43,615 bases of DNA from CAZFIM01 sp964519615 (GTDB lineage: Bacteria; Chloroflexota; Dehalococcoidia; GIF9; UBA5629), in assembly GCA_964519615.1 (NCBI GenBank), contig CAZFIM010000018.1, positions 1 to 43,615 of the forward strand, in the 5' to 3' direction. A model generated the notes under the pieces. That model was not told the DNA's origin, did not search any database, and saw only the letters and a program-made list of their open reading frames with translations. This document shows, in pieces, positions 33,210 to 41,017 of the stretch. The position numbers and the translations under genes were made by a program. Positions within the stretch are counted from its first letter, which is position 1. Each line of letters starts with the position of its first letter.

Positions 33210-33511
33210 TGTGGTTCATTATCACCGCGCTGGCGGCGGTTATCACAACAGCGATATGGTATGCAAAGGCTCCCAACGATAAATATAAGCTAGGTTTGTT
33301 AAGTATGTTTTTCTGGGGTGCGACGCTCATGTGGTTAGTAGACCATGTGCTGGCATATATATTGGAGGGAGGAGAATTTCTGGAGGTGAACCTGGATGCG
33401 ACGATGCTCGGTCTGGCCGTTATAGTGTTTGCTCTTTTGCTGTGGGTGCTAATATTACTTGCCAGTGATCCCAAAGGTATATTCAAAAAGGTATTGAATC
33501 CGAAACCGTAA
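33209..33511 (+). CDS. small membrane protein of unknown function, second of a pair
   Basis: Protein of 100 residues with three hydrophobic segments: WFIITALAAVITTAIWYA, LLSMFFWGATLMWLVDHVLAYI and LGLAVIVFALLLWVLILLA. The middle helix has the acidic/histidine pair VDH, and a matching EH pair is found in the partner protein (LEHVW), so both may contribute to an intramembrane site. Family unknown. Translationally coupled to the preceding gene. Confidence 0.65.
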   Translation: MWFIITALAAVITTAIWYAKAPNDKYKLGLLSMFFWGATLMWLVDHVLAYILEGGEFLEVNLDATMLGLAVIVFALLLWVLILLASDPKGIFKKVLNPKP

Positions 33512-33536
33512 AAGGTATCCACTTGCCTTTATTCAC

Positions 33537-33580
33537 TATGGCCGGTGATATAATGCATTACCGCACTCATCCCGGCCATA
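33537..33580. repeat. 9-bp inverted repeat between convergent genes
   Basis: Perfect arms TATGGCCGG (33537-33545) and CCGGCCATA (33572-33580) with a 26-base loop, between the plus-strand membrane pair and the minus-strand gene at 33668. It could terminate transcription from either side, though no U-tract follows. Confidence 0.4.
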
Positions 33581-33667
33581 CTTATATGTGTTGAATGGCG
33601 TTACTCGTCCATGGTTTCCTTGATTTCAGAAGACTGTATGGTGAACTGTCCGTTAATGATCGGTTGA

Positions 33668-34372
33668 TTATCCGTTATTAGCCGAGTAGCCTGATTTTCC
33701 CCACGCCTCCCCTATTACTTTGTTATTCCTAAAATATGCATCGATAACTGGTTTCGGTACCGTATTCAGGGGGCAGGAGAAATTTACACACTTAGAGCAA
33801 TAGAAAGTGCGCAGCATGAGTAGAAAATAGACGCCGGCTGTAAGCGATGCTGATGTTATTCCTATTAAACCAATAAGTGGTATCGGATCATATGCCATGA
33901 GATGAGCCGTGATAAACCATATTCCGTACGCTTCGGCAGCAAGAGGTGCTAGAAAGAATATAACGAAAATGACAAGAAATATCATAAAAAATTTCTCTAT
34001 CACGTTCATGGGGGTGGGGTGGTACCGCCATATTTTAGGATCACCGTGATTAGCCAGACAATGCAGTACTGTGCTGTCCTCTGCATAATACGGGCAGTGA
34101 CTGCATAGAAACCGGGTTTCTATAAAACCGAGCATAAGTGGAATATAGACAGCATATGCAATTAGCGGCCACCATACTCCGGTTAGAATGCCGATAGACA
34201 CCATTCCAGTAATAGCGATTATTAGAGGCGGCAGGCTGATAGCGTAGAACCCTGTCAGCAGTCTTCTGTCCCATTTACAGTGAAGTTTTCCCTTAATACT
34301 GCAGCCGGCACAATCAGCCTGTTTATTCCATGTACATATATTATAAGGATTGGAGCTTCGCATTCCTGTCAT
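33668..34372 (-). CDS. cysteine-rich polytopic membrane protein of unknown function
   Basis: Protein of 234 residues with about four membrane helices in two hairpins. Cysteines cluster in three soluble segments: N-terminal CTWNKQADCAGCSIKGKLHC, the loop after helix 2 (FLCSHCPYYAEDSTVLHC), and after helix 4 (FYCSKCVNFSCPLN). The pattern suggests metal or FeS binding on one face of the membrane, possibly a redox or metal-handling role. The C-terminus EAWGKSGYS is intact-looking. I do not recognise a named family and no partner gene adjoins it. Confidence 0.65.
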   Translation of the reverse strand: MTGMRSSNPYNICTWNKQADCAGCSIKGKLHCKWDRRLLTGFYAISLPPLIIAITGMVSIGILTGVWWPLIAYAVYIPLMLGFIETRFLCSHCPYYAEDSTVLHCLANHGDPKIWRYHPTPMNVIEKFFMIFLVIFVIFFLAPLAAEAYGIWFITAHLMAYDPIPLIGLIGITSASLTAGVYFLLMLRTFYCSKCVNFSCPLNTVPKPVIDAYFRNNKVIGEAWGKSGYSANNG

Positions 34373-34616
34373 TTACGATTATTACATTAAACCAATGCTA
34401 GCACGTCATCGGATGATATTCAATACTTACTTGATACAGGCATAATTCCTCTTTTCTATGAATACAGAGTCAGGAAAATTCTTATTCAAACAGTAGCAGA
34501 ACCTTCCTAATATTTTTAATGAACAGGCAGCAATGAAGAAGGGAACTTATTCGAATAATGGCTGGAACAATTTCTGAGTGAGGATTGACATGCGTTTTTT
34601 ATGAGCTTTGCTCAGC

Positions 34617-35591
34617 TTATATTAAGGAATATACATAAATACCATCGATTATCTTTTTTGTTATATGTCCTCTTGCAAGCAGATAATCGAGATGGGATAT
34701 TATTTCACCGGTAGCAAAGAATTTTTGCTGTGGCGGAAACTGATCCCAGTTTCCATCGTATGAGTCCCAACTGATAAAGGGTGCAATATCATACGCATTT
34801 CTAGCCCCTTTTCCCAGAATGGCGCGTATTTCATCCAGTCTCTGGCTGTGATGCTCTTTTAATTCAACTATCCGGTCTTTGAGTGATCGCCTTGGTGAAC
34901 GGTGTCCCGGCAGTACGATACTTACATTCAGTTTATAGATCTTGTCCAGACTGGATAAGTAGCTTCCAAGCGAATCATGGAAATTCAGCCAGAATGTGAT
35001 ATTGGGGGAGATATCAAAGAGTATATGGTCTCCGCTTATAAGAATACCTTTATTCGCCTCGTAAAGACAGGTATGTCCGGGGCTATGGCCGGGTGTCTCG
35101 ATACAAAGAAAATGATAGTCACCTGCATTTATACTATCGCCATCAGCTACATTAATATATTTTGTTGAGGAATTGACGCTGAAGAGACAAGATGGATGTA
35201 CTGCGACAACTTTTGTTGAAAGGTCCGGTGGGAATCCGCATACAAGGTATTCTTCCATATTGCGCTCCCAGTAATGATTTTCGAACCCCTGATAGATAAT
35301 GGCTTTATCGGCGTGGTGAAAATATGTCTTTGAGGATTGTCCCGCCAGCCTGCCCACCAGACCGAAATGATCCATGTGCAGATGCGTAATAAAATAGTCA
35401 GCCTTCTGTGGATTTACTCCGAGAGCGTCCAGTTGTGAGCTCAGAGCCTTCTCGCATTCCGGGTGGTTCATGCCTGTATCAATGATCAGACATTGATCCT
35501 GTCCCCTGACCAGATATGAGTTTACGATTTTGAGAGGACTGCCCGGCAGAGGTACCTCGAGTCTGTATAGATTTGGTGCTATTTGTTCCAT
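34617..35591 (-). CDS. metallo-beta-lactamase-fold hydrolase
   Basis: Hydrolase of 324 residues with the zinc motif HLHMDH, downstream ligands in TPGHSPGHT and ISGDHILFD, and VLPGHRSP. The C-terminal 80 residues form a helical domain often seen in this glyoxalase II-like branch. ATG at 35591; a GTG directly before it is an alternative. It is monocistronic. Likely a thioester or phosphoester hydrolase; the substrate is unknown. The acyl-CoA operon begins upstream on the other strand, so a CoA-thioester link is possible but unproved. Confidence 0.85.
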   Translation of the reverse strand: MEQIAPNLYRLEVPLPGSPLKIVNSYLVRGQDQCLIIDTGMNHPECEKALSSQLDALGVNPQKADYFITHLHMDHFGLVGRLAGQSSKTYFHHADKAIIYQGFENHYWERNMEEYLVCGFPPDLSTKVVAVHPSCLFSVNSSTKYINVADGDSINAGDYHFLCIETPGHSPGHTCLYEANKGILISGDHILFDISPNITFWLNFHDSLGSYLSSLDKIYKLNVSIVLPGHRSPRRSLKDRIVELKEHHSQRLDEIRAILGKGARNAYDIAPFISWDSYDGNWDQFPPQQKFFATGEIISHLDYLLARGHITKKIIDGIYVYSLI

Positions 35592-35627
35592 CACTTATTC
35601 TCGTTTCTACTTTCAAATAGGATGCAT

Positions 35628-35669
35628 AATAAGAAACAGAGAGTCAAATATGTCTCTGTGTTTCTTATT
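35628..35669. repeat. long imperfect hairpin upstream of the MBL-fold gene
   Basis: Arms 35628-35642 and 35653-35669 pair over 15 base pairs with a two-base bulge and a 10-base loop. Transcribed from either side it would form a stable stem. It sits 37 bases upstream of the MBL-fold start, so a leader structure or a terminator remnant is possible. Confidence 0.5.
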
Positions 35670-36161
35670 AATTATTTATCGTGTTAAATTATGGGCGCTC
35701 TATGTTCCGTAGCTGCTGCAGGCATAAACTTGATAGCTCCCGGATAATGATATCGGTTCATTTTCCTCTTAGTCAAACCTTTATGCTGATCAAGTCAATG
35801 AACAAATTATTACATTATGTCTGAAAACAATCTCCAATGTCAGTATAAAAATACACTGAACAGAACATTTCTGCTTAAAAGTACTCATTTAATAAATAAT
35901 GCTTGTTTCGGTCTTGTTACGAGGAAAGACTATATACTCAGTCTTTTATTTTGATACTTCCTGCCTTTGATCTGAATCGGCGAATTTATTGCCATTATAC
36001 TTCGTTCAGTTCCCTGCGATAGGACTGTGATAACCGGCACTGTTCTAAAATCAGGTTATCGGGCAAGGCGTTTGAGGAATAATGAAACAGCTATAATGGA
36101 CAGCATCAGCAGAAAATTACAAAATAATGACTAAAATAATTCATAAAAGGCTGAAAAAATA

Positions 36162-36190
36162 TTGACATCAGGTCACTACAGCAATATAAT
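36162..36190 (+). promoter_or_regulatory. consensus sigma70 promoter of the CoA-pathway operon
   Basis: TTGACA (36162-36167) and TATAAT (36185-36190) are perfect with a 17-base spacer. The start would be near 36197, about 157 bases before the SDR start codon. With such a strong promoter, regulation must come from a repressor or the long leader; the Lrp-type gene at 43060 is a candidate. Confidence 0.85.
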
Positions 36191-36353
36191 TCTAGTCAAT
36201 AACAGTTTTGGTCGTCGTGGTTAACGATGTGTTCATGTACTTCGGACAAAGGACTCCAGTTTAATCAGACAGTATAAAGAGCGAGTAAATTGATCAACCG
36301 TAATAGTGTTGATTCGGCATAACGACGTATGTAAATGTCTTCAGGAGGAGTAT

Positions 36354-37118
36354 ATGAAACTAAAAAATAAAGTTGCCATTGTTACAGGCAGCAGCCGGGG
36401 TCTTGGTAAGGCTATTGCGCTTGGTTTTGCCAGGGAAGGGGCAGATCTTGTAATAGCGGCACGAACTGAAATTGAAAATGAGCAATTGCCGGGAACAATC
36501 CATAAGACAGCAGAGGAAGTAATTGCTTTGGGCCGAAAGGCATTACCCATTAAGTGTGATGTTACAAGTGAGGAAAGCGTTGCATCTCTGGTTGATCAAA
36601 CGATGGCCACATTTGGGCATATCGATATTCTGGTTAATAATTCCGGAGTAGCCTTTTCCTATCCTGCACTCGATACCCCGCTGAAAAGATGGGAACTGGT
36701 CATTAAAGTTAATATCTCTGGTGCTTTTATTTGTTCAAAGGCAGTGTTACCGCACATGATAGCGCAGGGTAGCGGCAGCATAGTTAATATTTCATCTTTG
36801 GCCGGTGAAGAGAGAGGTGGAGGGCCTGTTTCTACTGGTTTAGCCTATGGTGTTGCTAAAGCAGGGTTGGACAGGTTTACGTTCGGTTTAGCCGCTGAAG
36901 TTGGCTGCTACAATATCGCCGTAAACGCTCTTAAGCCTAAGGGAGTTGTCAGCACAGAGGGAATGAGATTTGTAGGGCGTGATGAAGACCAATCCAATTG
37001 GAAGACGCCGGAGACCATGGTGCAATCATGTATTTTGTTAGCTGCTCAGGATGCCAGCGGTATTACCGGTACAGTATCTACGGATGAAGAACTATACGCG
37101 TGGCACGGATTATCATAA
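36354..37118 (+). CDS. short-chain dehydrogenase/reductase
   Basis: NAD(P)-dependent oxidoreductase of 254 residues: cofactor motif TGSSRGLG (11-18), NNSG (95-98), and the catalytic Ser (147/148), Y165 and K169 (YGVAK). The start at 36354 follows AGGAGG; the longer open frame from 36306 is leader sequence. As the first gene of the operon it probably oxidises or reduces a hydroxyl/keto group on a CoA-bound or free intermediate. The final part of the protein is typical in length for the classical SDR family. Substrate not evident. Confidence 0.9.
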   Translation: MKLKNKVAIVTGSSRGLGKAIALGFAREGADLVIAARTEIENEQLPGTIHKTAEEVIALGRKALPIKCDVTSEESVASLVDQTMATFGHIDILVNNSGVAFSYPALDTPLKRWELVIKVNISGAFICSKAVLPHMIAQGSGSIVNISSLAGEERGGGPVSTGLAYGVAKAGLDRFTFGLAAEVGCYNIAVNALKPKGVVSTEGMRFVGRDEDQSNWKTPETMVQSCILLAAQDASGITGTVSTDEELYAWHGLS

Positions 37119-37154
37119 ATAAATTAGTAAGCAAGATAAGGAAAGGAAAGAAAA

Positions 37155-38645
37155 ATGGCAATCAGAACACCCCAGGAATATGTAAAAAGTTTAAAAGATG
37201 ACAGGGTTGTTTATTGTATGGGTGAAAGGATCAAAGATGTAACGGAGCATCCCATCTTACGCATATGTATGAACTGGATGGCCATGGACTATGTTGTTGA
37301 AAATGACCCCAAATATCAGGATCTTGTCACTGTAAAGGACAATAAAGGAGAATTATATCCTTACTTCTTTACCTCACAGAAGAGCCGTGAAGATCTGCTT
37401 CGTTTGAGAGAAGTTGTGAAGCTTATGACCAGGATATGTTACGGCAAGCCATCGGGTGCCAAGTTTACCGGTAAAGACGGATTGAATGCTTTAACGGTTG
37501 TTACACCTCGAATAGATAAAAAATTCGGAACTAATTATGCACAGAGAGTTGAAGAATACAGAAAACTATTGCTCACTACTGATCCTACCGTAGCTTTAGG
37601 CATGACGGATGTTAAAGGTGACAGGAGCGCACGTCCTTCCAAGCAACAACCTCATCAGGACTATTATGTCCGAATAGTGGACCGGAAAAAAGACGGAATC
37701 GTGGTGCGAGGAGCCAAGGCACATATCAGCCAGTCTCCTATCTCCAATGAACTGCTCGTAGTTCCATGCAGGGCCATGAGCGAAGATGATAAGGACTATG
37801 CCGTCTCGTTTGCGACGCCTATTAATACCAAGGGTATTACCTATATTTCGGCAGAGCCTGAGATTAAAGAGCCCGAGAATGATTTTGATTACCCCATAAG
37901 CGCCAGCATATATCTGGACGATGCCTTTGTAATTTTCGATGATGTATTTATTCCTAATGAGCGGGTATTCCTTTCCGGCGAATGGCCTTTTGCGGGTGAT
38001 ATTGCATATATGTTCGGGAATTTTCATCGTCTGAGCGCTGAAACATACAAGGCTGCTGAGCTGGAGCTTATTGTGGGCTGTGCGGCTTTAATCGCTGAAT
38101 ATAATGGCATAGAAAAAGCTTCACATGTTCAGGAGAAGCTTACATGGCTAACCATGTACGCCGAGGCTGTCGAGGCATTAGGACGGTCAGCCTGCGAGAA
38201 CTGTATATCTGAGCCGGACTCCGAGCTGGTATATCCCAATCCGATGTATGCCAATATCGCCAAGTTCTTTTATGCCGATAATTGGCATATTGCCTCCAAA
38301 CATTTGCAGGATTTGACCGGAGGTATTTTAGGGACTGCTCCTTCAGCCAAGGACTTCTTCAATCCTGAAATACACGATATGCTCGATAAATATCTGGGTG
38401 GGAAAGCAGGAGTAAAAACAGAGCACAGGCTCAGGCTGATAAAACTGATCAGAGATCTGACTTCCTGTTATGAAGATGTTATTACCATGCATGCAGAGGG
38501 TTCAATGGCAGCCCAGAAGCTTTCTATTAGTACTCTTGCCGACATACCGCGTTATAAGGCTGCAGCGAAACGGGCAGCAAAAATCAATGATGGGACAACT
38601 CATCCGATTTACAGTGATCTGCCTGAATTTCCGCCCAAGTTTTAG
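37155..38645 (+). CDS. HpaB/4-hydroxybutyryl-CoA dehydratase superfamily flavoprotein without the FeS ligands
   Basis: Protein of 496 residues clearly of the 4-hydroxyphenylacetate 3-hydroxylase/AbfD superfamily: TDVKGDRSARPS, DGIVVRGAKAH, DYAVSFATP, FDDVFIPNERVFL and ASHVQEKLTWL blocks match AbfD. In AbfD of Clostridium aminobutyricum a [4Fe-4S] cluster is held by C99, C103, H292 and C299 (from memory). Ungapped reading places S100, F104, H291 and Y298 there, so all three cysteines are missing and only His stays. The flavin-binding framework appears kept. In an anaerobe, O2-dependent hydroxylation is unlikely; a flavin-dependent dehydration, isomerisation or dehydrogenation of a CoA ester is a better guess. 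Good ribosome site AGGAAAGGAAAG. Confidence 0.85.
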   Translation: MAIRTPQEYVKSLKDDRVVYCMGERIKDVTEHPILRICMNWMAMDYVVENDPKYQDLVTVKDNKGELYPYFFTSQKSREDLLRLREVVKLMTRICYGKPSGAKFTGKDGLNALTVVTPRIDKKFGTNYAQRVEEYRKLLLTTDPTVALGMTDVKGDRSARPSKQQPHQDYYVRIVDRKKDGIVVRGAKAHISQSPISNELLVVPCRAMSEDDKDYAVSFATPINTKGITYISAEPEIKEPENDFDYPISASIYLDDAFVIFDDVFIPNERVFLSGEWPFAGDIAYMFGNFHRLSAETYKAAELELIVGCAALIAEYNGIEKASHVQEKLTWLTMYAEAVEALGRSACENCISEPDSELVYPNPMYANIAKFFYADNWHIASKHLQDLTGGILGTAPSAKDFFNPEIHDMLDKYLGGKAGVKTEHRLRLIKLIRDLTSCYEDVITMHAEGSMAAQKLSISTLADIPRYKAAAKRAAKINDGTTHPIYSDLPEFPPKF

Positions 38646-38709
38646 TGTAATTGATAATGTAAAGGTAATAGCATTTACGGTTGCTTAAATTCATAATCGA
38701 GGATATAAA

Positions 38710-39558
38710 ATGGAAATAAAAAGAGTTGGTGTTGTTGGTTGCGGCGCAATGGGTGCAGGTATAGCACAGGTTTGTGCTCAGGCCGGTTATAGTGTCATTG
38801 TATCTGAGGTAAATGCGGATCTTCTGAGGAATGGGCTGGCAGGTATTGATAGATTTCTTAACAAGAGTGTTGAAAAGGGTAAATTAGCTCAGGATACGAA
38901 GACTGAAATCAGAGAACGCATTACTGGTACGACGGATATGAAGAATTTCTCTGAATGTGACCTCGTAATTGAGGCTGTGCCTGAAAATATCGCGTTGAAA
39001 AAGAAGGTTTTTAAGGAGTTGTCCCAAATATGTTCGGACTCGATACTTGCCAGTAATACTTCAGGGCTCTCCATAATAGAAATGGCTATTATCACCGGCA
39101 GACCTGATCAGGTAGTCGGTCTGCATTTCTTTAATCCCCCGCCGATAATGAAGCTGCTTGAGGTGATAAGTACAATAGCTACACGTGATGACATTGTTAA
39201 AACTTGCCAGGAGTTTGGTAAATCATTGGGGAAAATCGTTGTTACGGTAAAAGATTCCCCCGGATTTATTGTCAATCGTTTATCTATTCCTTTTACATTA
39301 AATGCCATTCGCATATTGGAAAGTGGCATTGCAACCAGAGAAGATATAGATACTGCTGCAACTTCGGGATTAAATCATCCTATGGGTCCCTTGGAATTAG
39401 CGGATTTCCTGGGGATAGATACGCTGTATCATGCAGCATGCGATATGTATGAGAAGACCAAAGACCCGCAGTTTGCGCCTCCACTACTTCTTCAGCATAT
39501 GATTGCCGCAGGTTGGGTGGGGAGAAAAGCAGGAAGAGGTTTCTATGAACATAAATAA
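38710..39558 (+). CDS. 3-hydroxyacyl-CoA dehydrogenase
   Basis: Hbd-type enzyme of 282 residues. NAD motif GCGAMG (10-15), SNTSGLSI around 115-122, catalytic His at H139 (GLHFFNPPPIMKLLEV), and C-terminal domain with GFIVNRLSIPF and GRKAGRGFYEH. Length and motifs equal 3-hydroxybutyryl-CoA dehydrogenases. It oxidises 3-hydroxyacyl-CoA to 3-ketoacyl-CoA (or the reverse), feeding the thiolase two genes on. GAGGAT ribosome site. It stands among co-directional CoA genes. Confidence 0.93.
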   Translation: MEIKRVGVVGCGAMGAGIAQVCAQAGYSVIVSEVNADLLRNGLAGIDRFLNKSVEKGKLAQDTKTEIRERITGTTDMKNFSECDLVIEAVPENIALKKKVFKELSQICSDSILASNTSGLSIIEMAIITGRPDQVVGLHFFNPPPIMKLLEVISTIATRDDIVKTCQEFGKSLGKIVVTVKDSPGFIVNRLSIPFTLNAIRILESGIATREDIDTAATSGLNHPMGPLELADFLGIDTLYHAACDMYEKTKDPQFAPPLLLQHMIAAGWVGRKAGRGFYEHK

Positions 39559-39580
39559 TATATCGGGAGGATATTGAGAT

Positions 39581-41017
39581 ATGGCAGGTATTGTGGCCTA
39601 CGGAGCTTATATTCCGAAATACAGGCTGAGTAGAAGTTTAATTGCGCAGGCCTGGGGTAGTAGGGCTGCGAAAGGTGAAAAGGCCGTTGCCAACTTTGAT
39701 GAGGACACTATTACCATGGCAACAGAAGCGGCGCTCGATTGCCTCGGCGGAATAGATACTAAAATGGTTGATGCCGTTTACTTTGCTTCAACGACAGCAC
39801 CTTACAGGGAAAAACAGTGTGCCAGCCTTATAGCAACGGTTCTTGACTGCAGACGGGATATTCTCGCTTCTGATTTTTCAGGATCGATGCGTGCAGGCAG
39901 TAATGCGCTTAAGGCAGCGCTTGATGCAGTTATTAGCAAATCTGCAAAGCTGGTACTGGTTACTGTCTCAGATTGCCGACTGGGTACCGCTCAATCTAAT
40001 TTCGAACAGGACCTTGGGGATGGTGCAGCTGCTTTTTTGATTGGCGATGATAATGTCATTGCTAAAGTAACAGGCGATTTTGCTGTGGCTGATGAATTTA
40101 CCGATTTATGGCGTATGGAGGAGGATAAGTTCATCAAATACTGGGATGAAAGGTTCAATACTATTTATGGCTACATGAATAGTGTTACAGGAGCAGTAAA
40201 AGGTCTGTTGGAGAAATACAAGCTAAAGAAGGAGTATTTTAACAAAGCAGCAGTATATGCTCATACTGGCAGGCAATATAACGATATTGCCAAAAAGCTG
40301 GGCTTCGATATAAAGACTCAATTTCCTCCTTCTCTATACGATTCTGTAGGGAATACTGGTACTGCCACGGCACTGCTTACGCTTGCCTATGTTTTAGAAC
40401 AGGCTCAGACGGGGGATAGAGTGCTCCTTGTAGACTATGGGGAAGGTGCTCAGGCGTTTGTCCTTGAGGTGACCGATGCTATAAAGAATCTGAGCGCCAG
40501 AAGGGGAGTAAGCAAGCACCTTGCTTCTAAAACTATGTTGCCTACCTATGAAAAGTATGTACAGTTTCGTAATCTCATAGTTGCCGAGGAGCCTAGGGTT
40601 TATCCGACTCCCAGTTCGGTGCCTCTTTTCTGGCGTGATCGAAAATCTATTTTTTCCTTTTATGGGAGTAAATGTAATCAGTGTTCATTGATACAACATC
40701 CTGTACAGCGGGTGTGTTTCCGCTGTCAGTCAAAGGATGATTTTACTGAGGTCAAGCTAGCCAGACGAGGCAAGATTTTTACTTATTCTGAGGACTATCT
40801 GGCGGATGTTCCTGTGTTGCCGCAGATATCAGCATCGATCGACCTGGATGACGGTGCCAGAGTGTTTCTGCGTTTGACGGAGACAGAACCACAGAATCCT
40901 GTAGACGGGCCTCAAAAAATAGATATGCCCGTAGAAATGACTTTTAGAAAAATGCATGACATTAGTGGTTTTCGTAATTATTATTGGAAAGCGAGACCAC
41001 CGCGAGGAGGAATTTAA
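39581..41017 (+). CDS. HMG-CoA-synthase-like protein fused to DUF35 zinc-ribbon/OB domain
   Basis: Fusion of 478 residues. Residues 1-330 have the archaeal HMG-CoA-synthase fold (GIVAYGAYIPKYRL, DEDTITMATEAAL, VGNTGTATALL). Residues about 355-478 are a DUF35-type zinc ribbon (C-x2-C ... C-x2-C in KCNQCS and VCFRCQ) and OB fold. Where archaeal enzymes have the nucleophile in FACKAGTA, this protein reads GSMRAGSN with M103; the catalytic Glu of SESHPY is replaced in STTAPY; His is kept in YAHTG. Ordinary HMG-CoA synthesis is therefore unlikely. With the next gene (thiolase) it recalls archaeal thiolase-HMGCS-DUF35 complexes and the PhlA-PhlB-PhlC acyltransferase, where DUF35 bridges two thiolase-fold proteins. 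Confidence 0.85.
   Translation: MAGIVAYGAYIPKYRLSRSLIAQAWGSRAAKGEKAVANFDEDTITMATEAALDCLGGIDTKMVDAVYFASTTAPYREKQCASLIATVLDCRRDILASDFSGSMRAGSNALKAALDAVISKSAKLVLVTVSDCRLGTAQSNFEQDLGDGAAAFLIGDDNVIAKVTGDFAVADEFTDLWRMEEDKFIKYWDERFNTIYGYMNSVTGAVKGLLEKYKLKKEYFNKAAVYAHTGRQYNDIAKKLGFDIKTQFPPSLYDSVGNTGTATALLTLAYVLEQAQTGDRVLLVDYGEGAQAFVLEVTDAIKNLSARRGVSKHLASKTMLPTYEKYVQFRNLIVAEEPRVYPTPSSVPLFWRDRKSIFSFYGSKCNQCSLIQHPVQRVCFRCQSKDDFTEVKLARRGKIFTYSEDYLADVPVLPQISASIDLDDGARVFLRLTETEPQNPVDGPQKIDMPVEMTFRKMHDISGFRNYYWKARPPRGGI

Larger units (their letters stand above)
35595..36353. other. long gene-free region with hairpins and the CoA-operon promoter
   Basis: About 760 AT-rich bases with no supported gene. It contains the long hairpin at 35628-35669, a smaller stem AAAGACT/AGTCTTT (35925-35946) followed by a T-rich run, a consensus promoter at 36162-36190, and a leader of about 155 bases before the SDR gene. 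Repeated TTGAT elements (near 36290-36312) in the leader could be regulator half-sites. Confidence 0.5.

Noticed and set aside
33597..33690. Protein-like continuation in a second frame after the cysteine-rich membrane protein (reads NQPIINGQFTIQ...)
   Set aside because: It would need loss of one G in a GGGG run; the main frame ends in a plausible EAWGKSGYS tail and the second frame has no start codon. Possible but not supported enough.
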